DNA of 39,933 nt, taken from Bacteroidaceae bacterium (GTDB lineage: Bacteria; Bacteroidota; Bacteroidia; Bacteroidales; Bacteroidaceae). This document shows, in pieces, positions 1 to 5,983 of the stretch. The stretch spans positions 1-39,933 of the forward strand of contig JAFZFF010000003.1 of NCBI GenBank assembly GCA_017556045.1. The letters run 5' to 3'. Below the pieces are notes generated by a model. The model was given only the letters and a program-made list of their open reading frames with translations. It did no database searches and was not told the origin of the DNA. The first letter of the stretch is position 1, and each line of letters starts with the position of its first letter. The position numbers and the translations under genes were made by a program.

Positions 1-332
1 AACCGGAGGGTGAAGCACGAGTCGCCATCCGCGGGCATATCGAGTTCCTCATCTATCTCCACATCTCTGCTGCCAAGTAACCTGTATTCCACACCTTGCG
101 CAACAAGGTGGGTGTATGAGGGCACTCTGATCCATTCGTTCGGGCGACTGAATCCGCGCACGGTGAGCACCGTGGCCGTATCGGTGAGCTCCACTTTCTC
201 AAGGACGATGCTGGTAGTGTTTGCCGCGCCTACCAAGGGGAACTCAATCACTCTGTTCTCTCTCGTACATGCCCCTAGCAGCACCGCCATGGCAAGGGCA
301 AGGAATAGTTTGGTTGGTTTCATTGTGTTCAT
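1..332 (-). CDS. Lipoprotein, N-terminal part of a TlpA-like disulfide reductase family protein (partial)
   Basis: Only the first 110 codons are present; the gene runs off the left edge of the window. The product starts MNTMKPTKLF, has a hydrophobic stretch and then a lipobox LLGAC, so it should be lipid-anchored. The following beta-rich region contains IVLEKVELTDTATVL, RPNEWIRVPS and DEELDMPADG. From memory this resembles the N-terminal domain of Bacteroidales TlpA/AhpC-type thioredoxin-fold proteins that act in periplasmic thiol chemistry or oxidative stress. The thioredoxin domain with its CxxC would lie outside the window, so the family call is inference. A second in-frame ATG lies at 323. 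It is probably the last gene seen of the sigma-factor cluster, 110 bp after the anti-sigma-like gene; that gap shows no terminator. Confidence 0.6.
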   Translation of the reverse strand, partial: MNTMKPTKLFLALAMAVLLGACTRENRVIEFPLVGAANTTSIVLEKVELTDTATVLTVRGFSRPNEWIRVPSYTHLVAQGVEYRLLGSRDVEIDEELDMPADGDSCFTLR

Positions 333-442
333 CTTGTGTGTTATTCCATCTATAAGACGGAGAAAAGCCCCGAATATTGCAGCGAGGTGAAAATTTATTT
401 GTGATTGCTAGCGGGCTAAATAACCTATCACGATATGGCTTC

Positions 443-778
443 TCACTTTACCAGCAGCGCAAAGTTGACATCACCCGCAGCGAGGCTACGGCCTAGGGTG
501 TGGCTGGTGTCGGCGAGCAGGGTGGTGTACTCTCTTGCGGCGATGCTGGTGTCGCGCGGCACGGCCATGCCGAGCATGAAGCCAAGCACGGAGGCGGCAA
601 CAAGCCAGTAGGGGCTGATGCGGAGGCTCCTTCTCTTGCTGGGACGGGGACACGGGGCCACGCGTAGGGTGGCGTTGTCTTCGTCGCGCACCTCGCGGAG
701 CAGGGAGAGGAGGGCGGCTGACTCTTGCTCTATTCTTTTCAGTTCGTTATCGTTCATAGGAGTATTATTTATAGGCAT
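443..778 (-). CDS. Small single-pass membrane protein, probable anti-sigma factor
   Basis: A 111-residue protein directly after the ECF sigma gene. The N-terminal ~35 residues are charged and probably helical (ELKRIEQESAALLSLLREVR). One transmembrane segment follows at about residues 55-73 (SPYWLVAASVLGFMLGMAV), then a short extracytoplasmic tail. This cytoplasmic helix - membrane helix - short tail layout and the position beside sigma are typical of anti-sigma factors, but no zinc-binding HxxxCxxC motif is present, so the role is inferred from context. The ATG at 778 overlaps the end of the sigma gene by 14 bp. An alternative ATG at 757 lies 7 bp after the sigma stop and is equally possible. 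Translational coupling with sigma is likely either way. Confidence 0.7.
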   Translation of the reverse strand: MPINNTPMNDNELKRIEQESAALLSLLREVRDEDNATLRVAPCPRPSKRRSLRISPYWLVAASVLGFMLGMAVPRDTSIAAREYTTLLADTSHTLGRSLAAGDVNFALLVK

Positions 779-1334
779 TCATTTGTTTCTTGATAGTGGT
801 CAATGCTGTAGCGAGGCGCGACTTCACCGTTCCTTCGGGGCAGCCGACGATACGAGCCACCTCAGGCACGGAGAGCTCCTCATCGTAGTGGAGCAGGAAG
901 GCGTCGCGCTGCGCCTCGGGCAGCGCCTGCACGGCTTGGCGGAGCAGCTGGCGCAGTTCGCTGCGCTCGAGGGCCTCGTCCGTTGTGGCGATAGGCTCTT
1001 CGCGTAGTGAGCACTCTGCTACATAGCCTTGGCGCACCTCCTGGTGGCGATAGTCGTTCTTGCAGAGGTTGTAGGCCATGGCGTAGAGCCACGTGGTGAA
1101 GGGCTGCGAGGGGTGGTAGCTGGAGCGGTGTGTCCAGACGCGGATGAAGAGCTCCTGCACCATGTCTTCGGCCTTGGCCGTGTCGTAGGCGAGCATGCGG
1201 AGGAAGAATCCGCCCAGCCTCTGCGCGTGTCGCTCGTAGAGCACCTCGTAGGCCTCGTGCCCGCCCTGCCCGACGCGCAGCATCAGCTCGGCATCGGGCA
1301 AGGATGGCAGGGTGTCAGCGGTCAATCTCCTCAT
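765..1334 (-). CDS. ECF-type RNA polymerase sigma factor
   Basis: A 189-residue sigma-70 family protein of the extracytoplasmic-function class. Region 2 lies in the N-terminal half (EVLYERHAQRLGGFFLRM, then AEDMVQELFIRVW, then TTWLYAMAYNLCKNDYR). Region 4 lies at the C-terminus (LPEAQRDAFLLHYDEELS, then VARIVGCPEGTVKSRL), which is the helix-turn-helix that reads the -35 element. Region 3 is missing, as expected for ECF sigmas. The start is placed at the ATG at 1334 (MRRLTADTL). It overlaps the end of the upstream gene by 20 bp, and an extension to 1364 would deepen that overlap. Genes on both sides suggest a cell-envelope stress or surface-sensing regulon. The target promoters cannot be read from this window. 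Confidence 0.93.
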   Translation of the reverse strand: MRRLTADTLPSLPDAELMLRVGQGGHEAYEVLYERHAQRLGGFFLRMLAYDTAKAEDMVQELFIRVWTHRSSYHPSQPFTTWLYAMAYNLCKNDYRHQEVRQGYVAECSLREEPIATTDEALERSELRQLLRQAVQALPEAQRDAFLLHYDEELSVPEVARIVGCPEGTVKSRLATALTTIKKQMNAYK

Positions 1335-2490
1335 AGTACTTCTGTTTTTCTTCGTCGGGCACATTGATTTGTTCCACGATGCGCAGCATTAGACGGCGCA
1401 GTTCGTCGTAGCGTGTGGTGTTGCCTGTCTGCTTGTAGTGGTCGAGGAGCGACTTGAAGCAAGGTACATAATTCAAGTTAAATTTGTTTGCGGAAGCCGG
1501 GTAGCTCTCGGGGAGGAAGTTCTCGCGAAGGTAGTCGGTAAGGTAATTCTCCTCGAAGTTCTTGCGCTTGATGGCCAAGTTGTCATAAGGTTTTTCGCTA
1601 TAGCGCATCACGAGTCCCTCGGAGTAGAGCTTGTCCTTGAACGACGGCATATTCATCAGTGCAGAGAAGTATACGGCGGGGCGGCGAGTGTGCTTGATGA
1701 TGTGTAGCATCATTTGGTCAGTGTATTTGTCGGCCTCCTCCTGACTCGAAATCTGTGGTATAGGCTCGAAGTCAGGAATACTCAATCGCTCGCATACCAG
1801 TTTCCTGTAGTTGGATGCCCACATCATGCTTATGCATATGACATCAATGTCTTCGAAGAGATCTTTCCCGTATTGCACCAGCAGTTTTGAGAATGTCGGT
1901 GAGTCTCCGCTGACAAAAATAATGCTGTTTGCCTTCATGCCGCTAAGCTCGTTGTAGGCATAGTTGAGCAGAGAAGGCGAGTAGGTGCCACTGTTGTACC
2001 ATCGCTTCAGTATGTCGGCCATCAACTCTTCGTCTTCCGTTTGCATCAGGTAGCTAACGTAGTCAGGATACATCTCCACATTGTCCGGGCGCATCTGTAT
2101 GGCCTTTTTCATATTTGGAGCAGCGTTGACATCGCCCTTATGGTAATAATCCATAATGTACATCGTGTAGGTGTCGGGAATCGCCTTGCCCATGTCCTCT
2201 ACAATGGCATTGAGCCGTTCGTTGATGTCGGGCATGCTCTCGCACCAACTTCTATATCTCACTGCACGGTAATAGTTGCCCCACGCCTCCTCATTCTGAG
2301 GGTTCTTGTCAATCTCGGCTTTCCAAAGGCGCTCTTGGGTCTTGTACCACTCGGCACTTTGGTGTACCTTGACAGGCGTCTCCACCTTCTGAGGTTCTTC
2401 TACTTTGGTTTGTGCTTGCGCTGCATCGGTCATTGATGCCAACCCTATCATTGCCGCGAGGCAGAGGGCGAATGCGTATCTTCTTCTCAT
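1315..2490 (-). CDS. Secreted TPR-like protein of unknown function
   Basis: A 391-residue protein with a clear Sec signal peptide (CLAAMIGLASMTDAAQA, cleavage near residue 26). The mature part starts with a helical, tetratricopeptide-like region (AEWYKTQERLWKAEIDKNP, then EEAWGNYYRAVRYR). Further on are ANSIIFVSGDSPTFSKLLV and FEDIDVICISMMWASNYRK, which resemble a Rossmann-like stretch seen near DUF2723-type proteins (weak resemblance). No catalytic motif is recognised. It is the first gene of the leftward cluster and its last codons overlap the sigma gene, so the two are almost certainly co-transcribed and translationally coupled. It could be the signal-sensing or output component of the sigma system; this is inference. 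I could not find a consensus housekeeping promoter in front of it. Confidence 0.75.
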   Translation of the reverse strand: MRRRYAFALCLAAMIGLASMTDAAQAQTKVEEPQKVETPVKVHQSAEWYKTQERLWKAEIDKNPQNEEAWGNYYRAVRYRSWCESMPDINERLNAIVEDMGKAIPDTYTMYIMDYYHKGDVNAAPNMKKAIQMRPDNVEMYPDYVSYLMQTEDEELMADILKRWYNSGTYSPSLLNYAYNELSGMKANSIIFVSGDSPTFSKLLVQYGKDLFEDIDVICISMMWASNYRKLVCERLSIPDFEPIPQISSQEEADKYTDQMMLHIIKHTRRPAVYFSALMNMPSFKDKLYSEGLVMRYSEKPYDNLAIKRKNFEENYLTDYLRENFLPESYPASANKFNLNYVPCFKSLLDHYKQTGNTTRYDELRRLMLRIVEQINVPDEEKQKYYEEIDR

Positions 2491-2639
2491 GTGATTGGTG
2501 TTTTTAGTTTTTAGTTTTTCGGTTCATATGTTCACTACAAAAACGCGTCTTTTCACATTTGCATACACGCCACCCTGCCAATCGTTCGGTGATGTAACGT
2601 TTTTTTTTCTGTTTTTTTTTAGGAGATACTATAGCTGTT

Positions 2640-2690
2640 TGCCCAGAGGGTCTTGCCATCCCGACAGAGCGCAGCGGAGGATATAAGGAG
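2640..2690 (-). repeat. Dispersed palindromic-type intergenic element
   Basis: Between the two leftward gene groups lies a G+C-rich block that includes CATCCCGACAGAGCGCAGCG on the plus strand and continues into GGAGGATATAAGGAG. Blocks of this kind (CATCCCGAC...AGCG...GGAGG) recur as intergenic repeats in many Bacteroidetes genomes, as far as I recall. It has no coding potential in keeping with its neighbours. It directly adjoins the stem-loop at 2691-2726 and the heptamer array at 2727-2767, so the three together may be one composite repeat. Only one copy is in this window, so repeat status is inference. Confidence 0.45.
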
Positions 2691-2726
2691 ATCAGAGCCA
2701 CCCGACGCGTTGCGGATGGCTCTGAT
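2691..2726 (-). terminator. Stem-loop after the alpha-galactosidase gene, possible terminator
   Basis: A perfect 10-bp inverted repeat, ATCAGAGCCA (2691-2700) and TGGCTCTGAT (2717-2726), encloses a 16-nt loop that can form three more G-C pairs. It lies 32 bp past the galactosidase stop. No T-run follows on the minus strand, so it may be a 3' stabilising hairpin or part of a repeat rather than a true intrinsic terminator. Confidence 0.5.
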
Positions 2727-2767
2727 GCTGTTACTTGATGCTTGTTGCTTGTCACTTGTCACTTGAT
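2727..2767 (-). repeat. Heptamer repeat array overlapping the alpha-galactosidase stop codon
   Basis: Read on the minus strand, the sequence falls into degenerate 7-bp units: GTGACAA, GTGACAA, GCAACAA, GCATCAA, GTAACAG. The TGA stop of the galactosidase gene (2761-2759) lies inside the first unit, so the array starts exactly where the coding sequence ends. The same 7-bp periodicity appears with other unit sequences at 4864-4940 and 7202-7236. Confidence 0.7.
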
Positions 2768-4531
2768 GACCTTCTTCCCTCCCACGATGTAGACCCCTTG
2801 GGGGAGCGTGTGGAGAGGGGCGCTGATGCGCTGGCCCTGTAGGGTGTAGATGGTGTCGTCGGTAGGCCCTGCGGGGATGAAGGGGACTGACGCGGTGGTC
2901 TCCTCCTCGGCTTCGCCCTCGGCAAGGCCCTTCTTGGTGAGGGTCATCTTGTCGATGTCGGCCATCCAGCCGTCGGCGTTGTAGAGGCGTATGGTGTTGT
3001 CGCCCTTGCTGAGTGTCACGCTGAACTCGGCATAGCCCACGGTGCCCCATCCGCCGGAGTTGCCCGTGTAGGTCTGCTCCTGGGTGCCGTTCACGCTGAG
3101 CGTCATGGAGCGGTCCTCGCCCGTGATGAAGTGGACGCGCAGGGTGTAGTCGCCTCCCTCGGGGCTGTGCACATGGCGCCACTGCAGGTCGTTGTGGCCA
3201 CCGCGGCCCAGCCAGCCCACCATCATGCCGCCCGAGCAGGCGTTGCTCTCGCTATAGATGGCGGTGCCCAGGGCTTCGTTGTTCTTGATCTCCTGATAGG
3301 CCGACAGCCATGCCGTCTCGGCTTCGTAGAGGGTGCGCACGAGGCGTCGCTCGGCCTCGAAGGTGTAGATGCGGGTGCCATGGGCGGGGACGGTGACCGT
3401 GTAGGCGTCGTCGTAGATGCCCAGGTCGCGGTGCTCAAAGAGGTCGCGCACCTTGATGCGTCCTGCGAGGTCGACCTCCTCGGGGGTGATGCTCATGGTG
3501 ATGGGGGCGTCGGTGGGGTTGTAGAAGGCTACGGCACGCTTCAGCCCGTAGCGCACCTCGACATCCTTGGTCAGCACGTAGCCGCCCTGCTCACGCTTGA
3601 CGACGTAGGCCTGCAGGCTGAGGGGGTCTTGGTCGAGGGCGATGAACTCCTTGTTCTGCATCAGCGCGAGGGCGTTGCCCTTGATGTCGTGCATGTCGCA
3701 CCCGATGAGCAGGGGCGAGCTCATCATGCACCACATGCCGAAGTGGGTCTTGTCCTCCTCCTCGGTGAGGCCGCGGCCCACCTCGAGCATGTCCATGTCG
3801 TTGTAGTGCCCGGGGCTGGTGTAGGCCGAGAGGTAGAGGCTCTGCCCGATGATGCTCTTGATGGAGGCCCAGCCGAGGTAGATGTCCTCGGTCGTGCGCC
3901 ACGAGTCGGCTATGTCGCAGGCCCATGTGCCGGGGAAGGCCCAGCGGCAGATGTTCCATGTGATGTCGGTGCGCCCTGTGGCCTGGAGCGCTTGGGCTAT
4001 CTCCTTGTAGCGCTGCTCGACGTCGAGGTCGAGCCCCTCGGCGTTGTTGCGGCTGTCGGCACCGCAGTAGTCGATCTTGATGAAGTCGAAGTCGAGTTCG
4101 TTGAAGTAGAGGTCAAAGTCCTGGGCGTCGTGTCCGTAGAGGCCCACGCCGATGCCGATGGTGTCCTTGGGCTGGCCCCAGTAGGAGGCGCAGGTGTTGC
4201 GACCCGCGTCGGAGTAGATGCCTGCCTTGAGCCCCTTGGAGTGGATGTAGTCGACGAGCGGGCGCAGCCCGAGGGGGAAGCGGGTGGGGTGGATGAGCAG
4301 CTTGCCATCCTTGGCTCGCCCTCCGAAGAAGCCGTCGTCGATGTTGATGTGGTCGTAGCCGCAGTCCTTGAAGCCGAGGTCGACCATGGCGTCGGCCTGT
4401 GCCTTGAGCACGGAGTCGTTGATCTGGTACCCGTAGGTGTTCCATGAGCTCCATCCCATGAGGGGAGGGTTCTGAGCTGTCAGCATCAGAGGCAGCGCGA
4501 GGGCTGCGAGCGAGAGGGTTCGTCTCTTCAT
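2759..4531 (-). CDS. Alpha-galactosidase, glycoside hydrolase family 27, with C-terminal carbohydrate-binding module
   Basis: A 590-residue secreted enzyme that releases terminal alpha-linked galactose from oligosaccharides and galactomannans. A signal peptide (SLAALALPLMLTAQ, residues 6-20) precedes a GH27 (beta/alpha)8 barrel. Family landmarks are PPLMGWSSWNTYG (22-34), INIDDGFF (62-69), GIYSDAG (104-110), FIKIDYCGAD (150-159) with probable nucleophile Asp154, and CDIADSWRTTED (205-216) with probable acid/base Asp209. An all-beta domain follows to about 400. Then comes a CBM35/CBM6-like module (about 402-531: YEAETA, GGWGTVGYAEF, LYNADGWMADIDKM). The C-terminus (IYTLQGQRIS...GVYIVGGKKVIK) matches a motif common on secreted Prevotella/Bacteroides proteins and may be a sorting tail. 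Its ATG overlaps the stop of the upstream ATP-grasp gene (ATGA). The region is clearly G+C richer than the rest of the window. Confidence 0.95.
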   Translation of the reverse strand: MKRRTLSLAALALPLMLTAQNPPLMGWSSWNTYGYQINDSVLKAQADAMVDLGFKDCGYDHINIDDGFFGGRAKDGKLLIHPTRFPLGLRPLVDYIHSKGLKAGIYSDAGRNTCASYWGQPKDTIGIGVGLYGHDAQDFDLYFNELDFDFIKIDYCGADSRNNAEGLDLDVEQRYKEIAQALQATGRTDITWNICRWAFPGTWACDIADSWRTTEDIYLGWASIKSIIGQSLYLSAYTSPGHYNDMDMLEVGRGLTEEEDKTHFGMWCMMSSPLLIGCDMHDIKGNALALMQNKEFIALDQDPLSLQAYVVKREQGGYVLTKDVEVRYGLKRAVAFYNPTDAPITMSITPEEVDLAGRIKVRDLFEHRDLGIYDDAYTVTVPAHGTRIYTFEAERRLVRTLYEAETAWLSAYQEIKNNEALGTAIYSESNACSGGMMVGWLGRGGHNDLQWRHVHSPEGGDYTLRVHFITGEDRSMTLSVNGTQEQTYTGNSGGWGTVGYAEFSVTLSKGDNTIRLYNADGWMADIDKMTLTKKGLAEGEAEEETTASVPFIPAGPTDDTIYTLQGQRISAPLHTLPQGVYIVGGKKVIK

Positions 4532-5874
4532 AGGTTTCCTTGTGTTAGGGGATATGAATGGGGTTTATGTTGCTTGTCCTCAGCTTGATTCGCATCTTGC
4601 GGCCGACACACGATGTAGGCGTGGTGGCGCGTGTGGGGATAGATGGGCGTCAGGGGGTGATACCCCGCGACGATCAGTCCCTCGGTGTCGGTGCTGGTGG
4701 GGTAGCGGGTGGCGTGGCACTCCTGGAACTGGAGCGCATCCTCCGTGGAGGCGAAGGTGGTGACGTGGAAGGTGCCCACGCTGCCTGGGGCCACGAGCTG
4801 GCGGCGCACCTCGTGGGCGATGATGCCCATGTTGAGGCGGAGGTTGATCTCGACGCAGGGGTGCAATTTGAATTCTGAATCTTGAATCTTGAATTCTGAA
4901 TCTTGGATTCTGAATCTTGAATTGTCGATTGTGCATTGTCTGCCATCCTTCACCACCATCATGTCGATGCCGAAGTAGAGGGGGTGGCGGGTGGTGTCCC
5001 ACACGGCGGGGACGATGTGGTGGGCGTGAGCGATGATCCACTCGCGCACCTCGTGGAGGGCTGCGAGGGGGACGTGCTGAGCCAGGAGGAGCTCGATGGC
5101 CTCGTCCTCCATGAGGAGGTTGGCCTCGTAGCGGCCGTGGGCATTGGTGTTGAAGAGGGAGTAGCCGATGAAGCGGCAGGTGTCGTCGGTGACGATGAAC
5201 TCCATGGCAAAGTCTTGCACCTTGTCGTAACAGGGCTCGGCGGTGAGGTAGCCGTGGCGGCGGATGAGGGCATTGGCCCAAGAGGAGATCCTCTCCATCC
5301 CTCCCTGTGAGGGTGAGGGCGTTGACATCGAGGTGCTTTCAGCGGGGTTGGACTCCCCACCCTGTGTGGGAGAGGGTGTTGATATCGAGGTACTTTCAGC
5401 GGGGCTGGACTTCCCTCCCTCACAGGGAGGGTTAGGGTGGGTCGTCACGTGCCGCAACCCCTTGCCACTGCTCGAGTAGGGAGCCTTGAGGATGACGTGA
5501 TGGTGATGGGCGACGAAGGGGGTTAGCTGGTCGGTGTCGGTCACGATGATGCTCTCACCGGTGTAGGGACCCCCGGCATGCTGGGCATGGAACATGCTGA
5601 GTAGCTCGTGGGCCGACTGGCGCCCCGAATGCCCGCGCAGCGATGCGAGAGCCTCGGCACTGGGTAGCTCGTCGGCAGGGATGCCCATGCGCAGCAGCTG
5701 CTCGCAGATGGCGTGGTCCCAACCCCACACAAGAGGGCCGTCGCTCCCGACGTAGCTCATCAGTGGGGCCAAGTCACGAGCCATGTCGCGGATGTTTTGG
5801 GGCGCGATGAAGTGCCTGTCGCCATTGGAGAGCGCCATGTCGTGCTCGGGATTGAAGACCTTGGTCGGATTCAT
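4528..5874 (-). CDS. ATP-grasp-like protein carrying two in-frame repeat insertions
   Basis: A 448-residue cytoplasmic protein of a Bacteroidales family that begins FNPEHDMALSNG. ATP-grasp signs are VILKAPYSSSGKGL (127-140; nucleotide-binding Lys130 and glycine/serine loop) and CVEINLRLNMG (340-350; metal-binding Glu/Asn). The substrate is unknown; ATP-grasp enzymes join a carboxylate to an amine or thiol through an acyl phosphate. Two low-complexity inserts interrupt the fold. One lies at about 145-192 (two copies of a 19-residue unit rich in Ser, Pro and Thr). The other lies at about 313-336 (RIQDSEFKIQDSEFK type). Both match repeat DNA described separately and lie next to the active-site motifs, in what should be loops. 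The frame stays open, so the gene may still be functional. It starts at the ATG at 5874, about 30 bp after a predicted promoter, and overlaps the galactosidase start by 4 bp. Confidence 0.8.
   Translation of the reverse strand: MNPTKVFNPEHDMALSNGDRHFIAPQNIRDMARDLAPLMSYVGSDGPLVWGWDHAICEQLLRMGIPADELPSAEALASLRGHSGRQSAHELLSMFHAQHAGGPYTGESIIVTDTDQLTPFVAHHHHVILKAPYSSSGKGLRHVTTHPNPPCEGGKSSPAESTSISTPSPTQGGESNPAESTSMSTPSPSQGGMERISSWANALIRRHGYLTAEPCYDKVQDFAMEFIVTDDTCRFIGYSLFNTNAHGRYEANLLMEDEAIELLLAQHVPLAALHEVREWIIAHAHHIVPAVWDTTRHPLYFGIDMMVVKDGRQCTIDNSRFRIQDSEFKIQDSEFKLHPCVEINLRLNMGIIAHEVRRQLVAPGSVGTFHVTTFASTEDALQFQECHATRYPTSTDTEGLIVAGYHPLTPIYPHTRHHAYIVCRPQDANQAEDKQHKPHSYPLTQGNL
4864..4940 (-). repeat. 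In-frame array of eleven heptamers inside the ATP-grasp gene
   Basis: On the minus strand these 77 bp divide cleanly into eleven 7-bp units: GACAATG, CACAATC, GACAATT, then mixtures of CAAGATT, CAGAATT and CAGAATC, ending CAAATTG. The A+T-rich array stands out against the G+C-rich gene. Because 7 is not a multiple of 3, the peptide repeats every 21 bases (QDSEFKI). It lies immediately before the conserved HPCVEINLR block. Confidence 0.85.
5293..5440 (-). repeat. 57-bp tandem repeat with palindromic G+C-rich ends inside the ATP-grasp gene
   Basis: Two near-identical cores (5321-5353 and 5378-5410) are spaced 57 bp apart, which is 19 codons, and differ at only three positions. They are bounded by palindromic blocks of the type CCCTCCCT...AGGGAGGG (clearest at 5413-5431). 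The reading frame stays open on the minus strand and yields repeats containing STSISTPSPTQGG and STSMSTPSPSQGG. The palindromic ends look like an intergenic repeat that has entered a gene. Confidence 0.8.
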
Positions 5875-5908
5875 GGTGCGAAGATAATGAAAAAATATTA
5901 TATTTTTG

Positions 5909-5916
5909 CAAAGTTA
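5909..5916 (-). promoter_or_regulatory. Predicted -7 box for the ATP-grasp/alpha-galactosidase pair
   Basis: The minus strand reads TAACTTTG, a perfect match to the Bacteroidetes -7 consensus TAnnTTTG. It would place the transcript start about 30 bp before the ATG at 5874. No clear TTTG -33 box is seen 19-20 bp upstream. Confidence 0.5.
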
Positions 5917-5919
5917 GCA

Positions 5920-5950
5920 TTGCAAAAGAAGAAAAAAGTTTATATCTTTG
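5920..5950 (+). promoter_or_regulatory. Predicted promoter for the AAA ATPase gene
   Basis: TATCTTTG at 5943-5950 matches the Bacteroidetes -7 box TAnnTTTG, with TTGC at 5920-5923 as a partial -33 box after a 19-bp spacer. The 5' leader would be about 30 bp, to the ATG at 5984. It interleaves with the divergent minus-strand promoter in the 109-bp gap. Confidence 0.55.
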
Positions 5951-5983
5951 TCGGTCGATATTGTTAGAAGAAAAAACTTTCGT

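Noticed and set aside
2588-2640. TGTAACG followed by T-runs on the plus strand as an ECF-type promoter
   Set aside because: It would fire away from the sigma cluster into the antisense of the galactosidase with no gene ahead. The match rests on a vague memory of ECF motifs.
3131-4447. A 438-codon open frame on the plus strand opposite the alpha-galactosidase
   Set aside because: It is antisense to a clear GH27 enzyme; the product is a Val/Gly/Ala-rich string with no domain. It stays open because of the high G+C content and codon pattern of the real gene.
5948-5983. TTG start for the AAA ATPase
   Set aside because: The codon overlaps the predicted -7 box TATCTTTG; the first ATG fits the family's N-terminus.
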